Positions 9,524 to 16,994 of a stretch of DNA of 64,000 bases are shown one piece after another. The notes beneath the pieces are model-generated. The model searched no databases, was not told the DNA's origin, and saw nothing but the letters and a program-made list of their open reading frames with translations. The position numbers were made by a program, and so were the translations under genes. Each line of letters opens with the position of its first letter. Positions within the stretch are counted from its first letter, which is position 1. Source of the DNA: Winogradskya humida (lineage in GTDB: Bacteria; Actinomycetota; Actinomycetes; Mycobacteriales; Micromonosporaceae); the NCBI RefSeq assembly GCF_016862215.1, contig NZ_BOMN01000057.1, forward strand, positions 124,001 through 188,000. The letters are read 5' to 3'.

Positions 9524-9560
9524 TTCACACGTACGAAACAAGCGGTCACGTGTTGGAAAT
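9524..9560 (+). promoter_or_regulatory. Candidate GlnR box upstream of amtB
   Basis: Four half-sites follow the actinobacterial GlnR pattern gTnAC-n6-GaAAC repeated twice: TTCAC 9524-9528, n6, GAAAC 9535-9539, n5, GTCAC 9545-9549, n6, GAAAT 9556-9560. The middle spacer is 5 nt, not the usual 6. It lies 116 bp before the amtB start. GlnR activates amtB-glnK-glnD under nitrogen limitation in Streptomyces, so the same role is inferred here. Confidence 0.7.
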
Positions 9561-9571
9561 CGCGCGTAGAC

Positions 9572-9667
9572 CCTGCTCGAAACAGCAGGCCGGAAGGCTT
9601 CCGCCCTACACCGGCCGACTGGAGCGATGCTGCCCTCTCGGTCGTTTGGGAGGACACTAACCGAGAG
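9572..9667 (+). promoter_or_regulatory. Structured amtB leader with RBS-adjacent hairpin
   Basis: Three inverted repeats follow one another. CCTGCT 9572-9577 pairs with AGCAGG 9584-9589. CGGAAG/CTTCCG meet at 9591-9603. CTCTCGGT 9635-9642 pairs perfectly with ACCGAGAG 9660-9667. The last arm overlaps the first bases of GAGGAGG (9665-9671), the amtB ribosome binding site. This could modulate translation; no known riboswitch class is recognised. Confidence 0.5.
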
Positions 9668-9675
9668 GAGGCAGC

Positions 9676-11022
9676 GTGGAGATCAACACCGGCAATACCG
9701 CCTGGTTGCTCCTGTCGTCTGCGCTCGTATTGCTCATGACCCCGGGTCTGGCGCTGTTCTACGGTGGCCTCAACCGGTCCAAGGGCGCCCTGAACATGAT
9801 GATGATGAGCTTCTCGTCAATCGGGCTCATCTCCGTGCTCTGGGTGCTGTATGGGTTCACTTTGGCATTTGGTAGCAACGATTCCGAGGGCGTCAACAAG
9901 TTCCTCGGCAGCTTCACGCAGTACTGGGGCACCGGCACCAGCTGGATCCCCGAGATGTGGCTCGAGACCGGCATCCCGACCTACGTCTTCATGGTCTTCC
10001 AGATGATGTTCGCCATCATCACCGTCGCGCTGATCAGCGGTTCCCTCTCGGACCGCTTCAAGTTCGGCGGCTGGGTGCTCTTCGGCTTCGGCTGGTTCAC
10101 CCTGGTCTACGTCCCCGTCGCCCACTGGGTCTGGGGCGGTGGCTGGATCGGTGTCAACCTCGGCGCGCTCGACTTCGCCGGTGGCACCGCGGTCCACATC
10201 AACGCCGGTGCTGCCGCGCTCGGTGTCGCCGTGGTCCTCGGCAAGCGCATCGGCTGGCCGCGGGAGAACATGCGCCCGCACAACGTGCCGTTCGTCGCCC
10301 TCGGCGCCGGTCTGCTCTGGTTCGGCTGGTTCGGCTTCAACGCCGGCTCCGAGCTGACCGTCGACGGCGTCACCGCGGTCGCGTTCGTCAACACCCAGGT
10401 CGCGACGGCCGCCGCACTGCTCGGCTGGATCATTGTCGAGTGGCTCCGCGACGGTAAGCCGACCCTGGTCGGCGCGTCCTCCGGTGCGGTCGCCGGTCTG
10501 GTCGCCATCACCCCGGCCTGTGGCTTCATCGCCCCGCTGCCCGCGGCTCTGCTCGGCATCATCGCCGGTGTCCTCTGCGCCCTGGCGGTCGGCCTGAAGT
10601 ACAAGCTCGGCTATGACGACTCGCTCGACGTGGTCGGCGTGCACTTCGTCGGTGGCTGGATCGGCTCGCTGGGCATCGGCTTCTTCGCCACCACCCAGGT
10701 GAACGCGCTCGCCTCGCGCGAGAGCCTCTTCTACGGCGGCGGCGTCGACCAGCTCTGGCGTCAGTTCGTCGGCAGCGCCGCGGTCACCGTCTACTCGTTC
10801 GCGATCGCCGCGGTCCTCGCTCTCGTCCTCAAGGCCGTCAAGCTCGGCCGGGTCAGCGACGAGGCCGAGGTCGAGGGCATCGACATCTCCGACCACGGCG
10901 AGACCGCGTACGACTTCACGCCCTCGGGCGGCTCCGGTGGCGGCGGGTTCGCACTCGCCGGCCTGAAGCCAGGGGTCGACGCTGACGGTAAGGCCGACGC
11001 GAGCCAAAAGGTCGCCGGTTAA
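9676..11022 (+). CDS. amtB: Ammonium transporter AmtB
   Basis: An 11-helix ammonium channel of 448 residues. The Amt signatures are present: an N-terminal FYGGLNRSKGA, the first pore His in TAVHINAG, the second in VVGVHFVGGWIG, and the Phe-gate region FQMMFAIITVAL. The cytoplasmic C-terminus carries the conserved HGETAYDF segment that contacts PII, then a Gly-rich tail. GAGGAGG lies 4 nt before the GTG start. It is the first gene of amtB-glnB-glnD, the usual actinobacterial arrangement, and is probably controlled by GlnR. Confidence 0.97.
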   Translation: MEINTGNTAWLLLSSALVLLMTPGLALFYGGLNRSKGALNMMMMSFSSIGLISVLWVLYGFTLAFGSNDSEGVNKFLGSFTQYWGTGTSWIPEMWLETGIPTYVFMVFQMMFAIITVALISGSLSDRFKFGGWVLFGFGWFTLVYVPVAHWVWGGGWIGVNLGALDFAGGTAVHINAGAAALGVAVVLGKRIGWPRENMRPHNVPFVALGAGLLWFGWFGFNAGSELTVDGVTAVAFVNTQVATAAALLGWIIVEWLRDGKPTLVGASSGAVAGLVAITPACGFIAPLPAALLGIIAGVLCALAVGLKYKLGYDDSLDVVGVHFVGGWIGSLGIGFFATTQVNALASRESLFYGGGVDQLWRQFVGSAAVTVYSFAIAAVLALVLKAVKLGRVSDEAEVEGIDISDHGETAYDFTPSGGSGGGGFALAGLKPGVDADGKADASQKVAG

Positions 11023-11055
11023 GTTCTCATGGCTGCTCCGATGGAGGGACTAAGC

Positions 11056-11394
11056 ATGAAGCTGGTGACCGCGGTCATCAAGCCGTACCAGCTCGACGCG
11101 GTGAAGGAGGCGCTGCACGCACTGGGCGTCGCCGGCCTCACCGTGAGCGAGGTGCAGGGGTACGGACGTCAGAAGGGCCACACCGAGGTGTACCGGGGAG
11201 CCGAGTACACGGTGGAGTTCCTGCCGAAGATCAAGGTCGAGGTGCTGACCGACGAGATCGACGTCGAGAAGGTCGTCGACGCGGTGATCACCTCGGCGCG
11301 TACGGGCAAGATCGGTGACGGCAAGGTCTGGGTCACCGGCGTGGACGACGTGATCCGGGTACGTACCGGTGAGCGCGGACTCGACGCGCTGTAA
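11056..11394 (+). CDS. glnB: Nitrogen regulatory protein PII
   Basis: A 112-residue PII protein, the exact family length. It senses ATP/ADP and 2-oxoglutarate and plugs AmtB. The T-loop (GYGRQKGHTEVYRGAEYTVEF) carries Tyr51 when counted from the ATG at 11056. In Streptomyces this tyrosine is adenylylated by GlnD, whereas it is uridylylated in proteobacteria. The start is set by GGAGGG 6 nt upstream and by this numbering; an upstream ATG at 11029 would add nine residues. The C-terminal VRVRTGERG motif is intact. glnD follows after 9 bp. Confidence 0.96.
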   Translation: MKLVTAVIKPYQLDAVKEALHALGVAGLTVSEVQGYGRQKGHTEVYRGAEYTVEFLPKIKVEVLTDEIDVEKVVDAVITSARTGKIGDGKVWVTGVDDVIRVRTGERGLDAL

Positions 11395-11403
11395 TAATCA
11401 CCT

Positions 11404-13668
11404 ATGAGCTACGTGGTCAGTGAGCCGTCAGCAGCACCTCGTGTGCCCAAGGACGGCTCACCGGCCGCGCTCAGATCGCACATCGGCGCCGCCGCCCGGT
11501 CAGACCGGGCGGCGGCGCTTGATGCGTGGCTGGCGGCGATGTTCCCCGGTCACCTCCCCGGGGTCAGCCTGGTGGCGGTCGGTGGCCTGGGTCGCCGCGA
11601 CTGCGCGCCCTACAGCGACCTCGACCTCGTCCTGCTGCACAACGGCACTGCCGGCATCGACCGGATCGCCTCCGCACTCTGGTACCCGATCTGGGACGCC
11701 CGGCTCGGCCTCGACCACTCCGTGCGTACGCTTCCCGAGGCCCTGTCCGTGGCAGTCGACGACGTGAAGGTCGCGCTCGGCCTGCTCGACGCCCGCCACG
11801 TCGCGGGCGATGCGGCACTCTCCGCTGAACTCATCGCGGCCACCGGCGACCAGTGGCGGCGCACCGCGGTGCGGATGCTGCCCCAGCTCCGGGAGATCAC
11901 CGAGAGCCGCTGGGCCACCCACGGCGAGCTCGCGTTCCTGCTCGAAGGCGACCTCAAGGAAGCCGCCGGCGGCCTGCGTGACCTGACCATCCTGCGCGGC
12001 CTGGGCCGGGCCGGGATCGCCGACACCATGCGCCCTGCGGTCCGCGCCGCCAACCTGCGCCTGCTCGACACCCGCGACGCCCTGCACCTCGCCGTCGGCC
12101 GCCGCGTCGACCGCCTCGTCGCCCAGGAACGCGGCACCGTCGCCACCCTGCTCGACCTCGACGACGGCGACACCCTGCTGCGCCGCGTCGCCGGAGACGC
12201 CCGGACCATCGCCCACGCCCTCGACGACGCATTCCGCGCCGCCGACCGCCTCCGCAACGGCCGCCGCCGCGGCACCCCTCCGGGCACCCCCAAACGCCGC
12301 CCGGTAGCGCGGGACGTCGTCGAACAGGACGGCGAGCTCGTCCTCGCCCGCACGGCGATCGGCCCGGTCCCCGACCCCACCCTCTCCCTGCGCGTCGCCG
12401 CGGCCGCCGCAACCGTGCGCCTGCCCATCGCCCGCGCGACCTGCGAATGGCTCGCCGCCTTCTGCCCGCCGCTGCCGACACCCTGGCCGGACGCCGCCCG
12501 CGCCGCCCTGGTCTCGCTGCTCGGCTCCGGCCAGGGACTGCTCCCCACCTGGGAAACCTGCGACAGGTACGGCCTCATCGACGCCTGGCTCCCCGAGTGG
12601 GCCCGGATGCGCAGCCTGCCCCAGCACCACCCCGTACACCGCTTCACCCTCGACCGGCACCTCGTGCAGGCGGCGTACGAGGCAACCGCGTACACCCGTG
12701 AGGTCGACCGCCCCGACCTGCTGCTGATCGCGGCCTTCCTGCACGACGTCGGCAAGGGCCTCCCCGGCGACCACAGCACCGTGGGCGCCCCGATCGCGCG
12801 CGAGATCGCCACCCGCATCGGCCTCTCACCCACCGACGCGGCCACCATCGACAAACTCGTCCGGCTCCACCTGCTCCTCCCGGACATGGCAACCCGCCGC
12901 GACCTCAGCGACCCGATCACCATCTCCACCGTCGCCGAAACCGTCGGCGACATCACCACCCTCGACCTCCTGCACGCCCTCGCCCGCGCCGACTCCCACG
13001 CCACCGGCCCGGCCGCCTGGTCGGACTGGAAGGGCCGCCTGATCGCCGAACTCGTCCACCGCGTCCACACCGCCCTGGACACCGGTGCCCTCCCCGCCGC
13101 CCCCGAGCCCGACCCGCTGCTGCTGGAAGGCGACCTGCCCGCCGTACACCTGGATGGAGACCGGGTGTCGGTTGCCGCAGCCGACCGCCGGGGGTTGCTC
13201 GGCTCGGTGGCCGCGGTCCTGGCCCTGCACCGCCTCGACGTGCTCGCTGCGGACGCTTCCACGGTGGACGGGCGAGCGATCGTCGAGTTCCTGACCCAGC
13301 CCCGCTACGGCTCCCCGGCCGAACCCGTCGCACTGACCGCCGACCTGCGCCGAGTCGCGGCCGGAGACGTCTCTGTCACCCAGCGGCTGCGCGCCCGAGC
13401 CGGCAACTCCCGCGAAGGGGCGGCACCGCGCGTCGTCTGGCTCCGCTCGGTCGCCACCGACGCAGTGGTCCTCGAGCTCCGCGCGCCCGACTCATCCGGC
13501 CTGCTGTACCGAGTCTCCGCCGCCCTCGACGAAGCCGGCGCCGAGGTCCGCGCCGCCCGCATCTCCACCCTCGGCGGCGACGTCGTCGACGCGTTCTACC
13601 TCGTCGGAGCCTGGGCCGACGAAGCCGACCGCGACCGGGTCGAAGCCCTGGTGCTCGCAGCGGTCTGA
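11404..13668 (+). CDS. glnD: PII nucleotidyltransferase GlnD
   Basis: The bifunctional enzyme that modifies and demodifies PII. The 754 residues show an N-terminal nucleotidyltransferase site (GGLGRRDCAPYSDLDLVL, near residue 60), the GlnD-type helical region, and an HD phosphohydrolase domain (LLIAAFLHDVGKGLPGDHS near residues 440-460). Two C-terminal ACT repeats (around 580-650 and 680-750) would bind glutamine. It is shorter than E. coli GlnD (890) but normal for actinobacteria, where the activity is an adenylyltransferase. It is the last gene of the nitrogen operon and ends only 4 bp from a convergent gene. Confidence 0.95.
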   Translation: MSYVVSEPSAAPRVPKDGSPAALRSHIGAAARSDRAAALDAWLAAMFPGHLPGVSLVAVGGLGRRDCAPYSDLDLVLLHNGTAGIDRIASALWYPIWDARLGLDHSVRTLPEALSVAVDDVKVALGLLDARHVAGDAALSAELIAATGDQWRRTAVRMLPQLREITESRWATHGELAFLLEGDLKEAAGGLRDLTILRGLGRAGIADTMRPAVRAANLRLLDTRDALHLAVGRRVDRLVAQERGTVATLLDLDDGDTLLRRVAGDARTIAHALDDAFRAADRLRNGRRRGTPPGTPKRRPVARDVVEQDGELVLARTAIGPVPDPTLSLRVAAAAATVRLPIARATCEWLAAFCPPLPTPWPDAARAALVSLLGSGQGLLPTWETCDRYGLIDAWLPEWARMRSLPQHHPVHRFTLDRHLVQAAYEATAYTREVDRPDLLLIAAFLHDVGKGLPGDHSTVGAPIAREIATRIGLSPTDAATIDKLVRLHLLLPDMATRRDLSDPITISTVAETVGDITTLDLLHALARADSHATGPAAWSDWKGRLIAELVHRVHTALDTGALPAAPEPDPLLLEGDLPAVHLDGDRVSVAAADRRGLLGSVAAVLALHRLDVLAADASTVDGRAIVEFLTQPRYGSPAEPVALTADLRRVAAGDVSVTQRLRARAGNSREGAAPRVVWLRSVATDAVVLELRAPDSSGLLYRVSAALDEAGAEVRAARISTLGGDVVDAFYLVGAWADEADRDRVEALVLAAV

Positions 13669-13672
13669 AACG

Positions 13673-13981
13673 TCAGGGCCTCTGATAGATCTCGTGGCGG
13701 CCGATCCGTCGCCACCTGACTGCGGTGTGCCCATCGAGCTGGAAGAACTCGAATGTCGCACGGCCGTCAGGGCCCGAGAACGGCCAGGTCATCTCCCAGA
13801 TCCCCGCTGAATGGGCCATCGGCTTGACCCGTAGGTTCGCGGGCCACGGCTGCCCAGGATTGTCGATATACGCCTGGCACGCCGTGTTGAAGGCGGGCAT
13901 GAGGGATCGAAAAATGCGCCGATGGTCGATCGGCATGGACTTCCAGTCGGCGGCGAACTCGTCGGTCTTGTCGAACTTCAC
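13673..13981 (-). CDS. RelE/ParE-like toxin of a type II pair
   Basis: A 102-residue basic protein with several Trp and His residues (for example AGIWEMTWPFSGPDGRATFEFF). It looks like a RelE/HigB-type fold: a helical start, then beta strands ending in HTAVRWRRIGRHEIY. GTG overlaps the stop of the upstream gene as GTGA (13978-13981), indicating translational coupling. That neighbour ends in a segment typical of antitoxins. RelE-type toxins usually cleave mRNA, but activity here is inferred from context and shape only. The gene converges with glnD with a 4-bp gap. Confidence 0.6.
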   Translation of the reverse strand: MKFDKTDEFAADWKSMPIDHRRIFRSLMPAFNTACQAYIDNPGQPWPANLRVKPMAHSAGIWEMTWPFSGPDGRATFEFFQLDGHTAVRWRRIGRHEIYQRP

Positions 13982-14286
13982 TCGTCGATGTCCAGGCTGT
14001 CCATGAAGTCATCGACATTGTCATAGGTAGTGGTTCGGCCGGCAACGACATCGGCGTCTGCGCGCCGTTCGCCCTCCTGCCAACCCTCGGTCCAGAACCA
14101 TGCCTGGCTCGCGGGCACTGAAATAGCCGGGCGAAGCGTCGCTTTCGTCGCCTCATGTCCGGTTTGGGCATCGCCGACGTTACGGACAGTCCTGCGAACA
14201 GTTCTGCTGCCGCTCCGGCCGGTGACGACGGCCTTAGTGGCTCGCAACCGTCGGCTCGCTGCAGTGCTGCGGGGGCTCTCCTCCAT
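13978..14286 (-). CDS. Antitoxin-like protein paired with the toxin
   Basis: The last 40 residues (AWFWTEGWQEGERRADADVV, then VDDFMDSLDIDE) match the C-terminal neutralising segment of many actinobacterial antitoxins of the AbrB/PHD type, which end in AWFW-x2-WQ-x-GERxAD and an acidic tail. The N-terminal part is Arg/Thr-rich and not clearly a DNA-binding domain. The ATG at 14286 (102 residues) is chosen because a long palindrome lies just upstream; the frame is open to 14379. The N-terminus may be degraded or the start may differ. The toxin overlaps by 4 nt. Confidence 0.55.
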   Translation of the reverse strand: MEESPRSTAASRRLRATKAVVTGRSGSRTVRRTVRNVGDAQTGHEATKATLRPAISVPASQAWFWTEGWQEGERRADADVVAGRTTTYDNVDDFMDSLDIDE

Positions 14287-14312
14287 GGTTCGAGAATGCA
14301 GCGCCTGAGTCG

Positions 14313-14351
14313 TACCGCCAAGCGGTATTACTGCAATGCAGCAATACCGCT
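14313..14351 (-). promoter_or_regulatory. Nested palindrome, likely autoregulatory operator of the TA pair
   Basis: A 31-bp inverted repeat (14321-14351, 14 of 15 pairs, one central base) carries GCGGTA at 14322-14327 and TACCGC at 14345-14350. A third half-site TACCGC lies at 14313-14318. It is 27 bp upstream of the antitoxin ATG, in the gap shared with a divergent methyltransferase gene. Type II antitoxins commonly bind such sites; binding here is inferred. Confidence 0.6.
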
Positions 14352-14428
14352 CACGTCTGAGTCCTGCCACTTCCGTCACAGCGCCGCACCAACGCTGCCC
14401 GCTTCGCTCCGTTGGATGGGGAACTACA

Positions 14429-15076
14429 GTGCCGGACGTGGTCGAATTTGATGCCTTCGGCGTTGCTCGCGACGCCTACGACGAAGCTGCTTCTGCCTAC
14501 GCGGACCTCTTTCGCGACTCGTTGCGGGAGAGCCCGCTGGACCGGGCGATCCTGGGCGCTTTCGCCGAGTTCGTGGGGGTCGGGCGGGTTGCGGATCTGG
14601 GGTGCGGGCCTGGGCACGTCACTGCGTACCTGGATGGGCTTGGGGTCGAGGCGTTTGGGGTGGATGCTTCGCCGGTGATGGTGGGGTTGGCTCGGGAGGC
14701 CTACCCGGGGCTGCGGTTCGAGGTGGGGTCGATGGCCGCGCTGGATATCGCGGACGGGGTGCTGGGCGGTGTGCTTTCACGGTGGTCGATCATTCACACG
14801 CCGCCACCGGACGTTCCCGCGATAGTGGGGGAGTTCCACCGGGTTCTGGTGCCCGGCGGTCACCTGTTGATGTGCTTCTCGGCAACCGATGACGCGTCTC
14901 ACCCGACGCAGATTTACGACCACGCGGTCGCGCCGGCGTATCGCTGGTGGCCCGACCATCTAACTGCGCTGCTGCGTGAGTGCGGGCTGGCCGAGGTGGC
15001 CCGGATGGTCAGCGAGCCCGCGCCCACGGACAAGCGGCAGTTCAAGGGCGTCCAGTTGCTCGCCCGTAAAGGCTGA
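14429..15076 (+). CDS. SAM-dependent methyltransferase, class I
   Basis: A 215-residue class I methyltransferase. The SAM-binding motif I is VADLGCGPGHVTAYL, followed by the acidic VDASPVMV, and the motif-IV region reads GVLSRWSIIHTPPP. The C-terminal half (HRVLVPGGHLLMCF) is typical of Methyltransf_11/25 proteins. The GTG start (VPDVVEFDAFG) follows GGGGAA by 6 nt; the frame extends upstream through the operator region, which is unlikely to be coding. Substrate is unknown. It is divergent from the TA pair and followed by an FAD oxidoreductase 34 bp later. Confidence 0.85.
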   Translation: MPDVVEFDAFGVARDAYDEAASAYADLFRDSLRESPLDRAILGAFAEFVGVGRVADLGCGPGHVTAYLDGLGVEAFGVDASPVMVGLAREAYPGLRFEVGSMAALDIADGVLGGVLSRWSIIHTPPPDVPAIVGEFHRVLVPGGHLLMCFSATDDASHPTQIYDHAVAPAYRWWPDHLTALLRECGLAEVARMVSEPAPTDKRQFKGVQLLARKG

Positions 15077-15110
15077 CCCGTCACCGCGACTTCGCCTAGT
15101 GTCGGAGGGC

Positions 15111-16433
15111 ATGACGCGTGTGGCAATCGTCGGGGCGGGACCCACCGGGCTGTTCACCGCGACCGTGCTCGCCCGGCGCGGCCATCGGGTCACCCTTGTG
15201 GACCGTGACCCCGGGCCGGCGGCGGACGGCAGCTGGGCGCGCAGTGGCGTCATGCAGTTCCATCATCCGCACGGGATCCGTCAGCCGATTGTGGACGTGC
15301 TCGGCTCCGACCTGCCTGACGTCGGCGCCGCGCTGGTGGCCGCCGGGGCGGAACCCATCCTGGTGAAGGGGTATCCGGGCGGTCTCAGGTCGCGGCGGAT
15401 CACGTTCGAGCGGGTCCTGCGGGCGGCCGCGGTCACCGAGCCCGGTGTCACGGTGGTGACCGGGCACGCCGACGAGGTGCTCAGCGACCGGGGCCGGGCT
15501 GCCGGGGTGCGGATCGACGGAGCTGTCCTCGAGGCCGACCTGGTGATCAACGCCTCCGGGCGGTCCGGGCGGCTCGCCGAGGGGCTGCGGGCGCCGGAGA
15601 CGAGCGGCGACTGCGGGGTCTCGTACGTCTCCCGGCAGTATCAGCTCCGGCCCGGCGCGCAGCCGGGCCCGTCGAGCTCGCCGGTCGGTCTGATCAGCCG
15701 ATTCGCGGGTTACCTCGGTGTGGTCTTCGTGCAGGACGCCGGCACGGTGTCGGTGTCGCTCACCCGCCGCGACACCGACGAGGAACTGGCGGACTGGCGC
15801 TTCCCCGAGGTGTACGAAGCTGTGGTCCGGGTCGTGCCCGGGCTCGCCGAGTGGACCGATCCCGCGCGCAGCCGGCCGATCACCCGGGTCCTGCCCGGCG
15901 TGCACCTGCGCAACACCTACCGCGGGCAGCTCGACGATCGGGGCCGGGTCGCGCTACCCGGCCTCATCCACCTCGGCGACGTCGTCTGCACCACCAACCC
16001 GACCGCGGGCCGGGGCATCGCCACCTCGCTCGCCCAGGCCCAGAGCCTGACAGGACTCCTCGCCGAGCACCCCAGCGACGTGCTGACGGCAACCCTGGCG
16101 TTCGACGACTACTGCACCACATCGATCAAGCCCTGGTTCGACGACCACCAGACCTCAGACCCAGCCGCCGTACGCCTGCTGGCAGGCGAAAAAATTGACC
16201 TGACCCGCCCCCTGACCTCGATCCACATCACCGCAGCAGCCGACGCGAACCCCCAACTCACCCCCATGGTCGCCCCCTACCTGGGAATGAACGCCCTCCC
16301 CTCCACACTCGCCGCAGCCGAACCCGCAGCCCGCCAGGTCTACGCAACAGGCTGGCACCCGGCCCCCCTCCCCGGCCCCACCCGCGAAGACCTGATCACC
16401 CTGATCCACCAAACAAAAACCACCCCCGCCTGA
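15111..16433 (+). CDS. FAD-dependent oxidoreductase
   Basis: A 440-residue flavoprotein. It opens with the Rossmann dinucleotide fingerprint VAIVGAGPTGLFTATVLARR and the following acidic end VDRDPGP. A second FAD motif near residues 280-300 reads LIHLGDVVCTTNPTAGRGI, as in PHBH/geranylgeranyl-reductase-like oxidoreductases. It is soluble. The ATG has a close GGAGGG only 1 nt upstream, so GTG at 15120 with a 10-nt spacer is an alternative start. It may be cotranscribed with the methyltransferase. Substrate is unknown. Confidence 0.82.
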   Translation: MTRVAIVGAGPTGLFTATVLARRGHRVTLVDRDPGPAADGSWARSGVMQFHHPHGIRQPIVDVLGSDLPDVGAALVAAGAEPILVKGYPGGLRSRRITFERVLRAAAVTEPGVTVVTGHADEVLSDRGRAAGVRIDGAVLEADLVINASGRSGRLAEGLRAPETSGDCGVSYVSRQYQLRPGAQPGPSSSPVGLISRFAGYLGVVFVQDAGTVSVSLTRRDTDEELADWRFPEVYEAVVRVVPGLAEWTDPARSRPITRVLPGVHLRNTYRGQLDDRGRVALPGLIHLGDVVCTTNPTAGRGIATSLAQAQSLTGLLAEHPSDVLTATLAFDDYCTTSIKPWFDDHQTSDPAAVRLLAGEKIDLTRPLTSIHITAAADANPQLTPMVAPYLGMNALPSTLAAAEPAARQVYATGWHPAPLPGPTREDLITLIHQTKTTPA

Positions 16434-16549
16434 CACCACTGACCCCCAGGTGGCACCGACCGACCGCAGATCGCTGACAACGCCTCCGCCTGTCAGGTAG
16501 TGGCAAGAACGGGTTGCGGCCGGGACTTCCCTTCGCCGAGCTCGCGCTG

Positions 16550-16672
16550 CTAGTAAGCACCGCCGAGACCCGGACGCTGAGCTTGGACCACGATGATGTG
16601 CAGGGCCATGGTGAGCCGGCGGTTGCCGCGGGCGTTGAGACGGCGGCGTTGGCGGGGTCCGCTGGGTGAGAC
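16550..16672 (-). pseudogene. IS110-family transposase C-terminal remnant
   Basis: Minus-strand translation gives RRRLNARGNRRLTMALHIIV, then VQAQRPGLGGAY and a stop. This resembles the C-terminal RLxxxGNRxLNxALH...RxxGxxAY motif of IS110/IS116 transposases. Upstream residues do not continue the family and frames shift, so it is a short decayed scrap. It lies in a 560-bp gap (16434-16994) with no intact gene; the rest, to about 16900, shows nothing recognisable. Confidence 0.45.
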
Positions 16673-16901
16673 CCCCACACCTTCGTCGCGCTGTCGGAAT
16701 CGGTCCACGCCAGAAGCTGTTTCCCCAACCGCAACCGGCGAGGTGCGTCGCGAAACCACCCACTCACGCCGGCCTGCTGAGCCCTCGCTGAAACCGCGCC
16801 CACAGCGCGGCAGCCAGACCACCTGCAAGAGGTGGGCGCTGAGCCCGGCCATGCACCCAGCGGCGGGCGACCACCGATGACCGGCATCATCTCGCACGCA
16901 A

Positions 16902-16976
16902 GGGTGAGGGCCGGGGTGGCCGGGACAGGCATAAAAACGCTCTTCAAGCCTGTCTCGGTCACCCCGGCCCTCACCC
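16902..16976. terminator. 29-bp-stem inverted repeat between convergent genes
   Basis: The arms 16902-16930 and 16948-16976 pair over 29 bp; the only two differences are G-T, which would be G-U wobbles in RNA. The loop is 17 nt and A-rich. It sits 18 bp beyond the mannanase stop and serves as a strong, probably bidirectional terminator. The length is unusual, so an element-end origin is possible. Confidence 0.7.
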
Positions 16977-16994
16977 GTCCAAGAGTGAGAAAGC

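Noticed and set aside
14321..14351. 31-bp palindrome as a terminator
   Set aside because: It lies between divergent genes, upstream of both starts, and has no T tract; an operator fits better.
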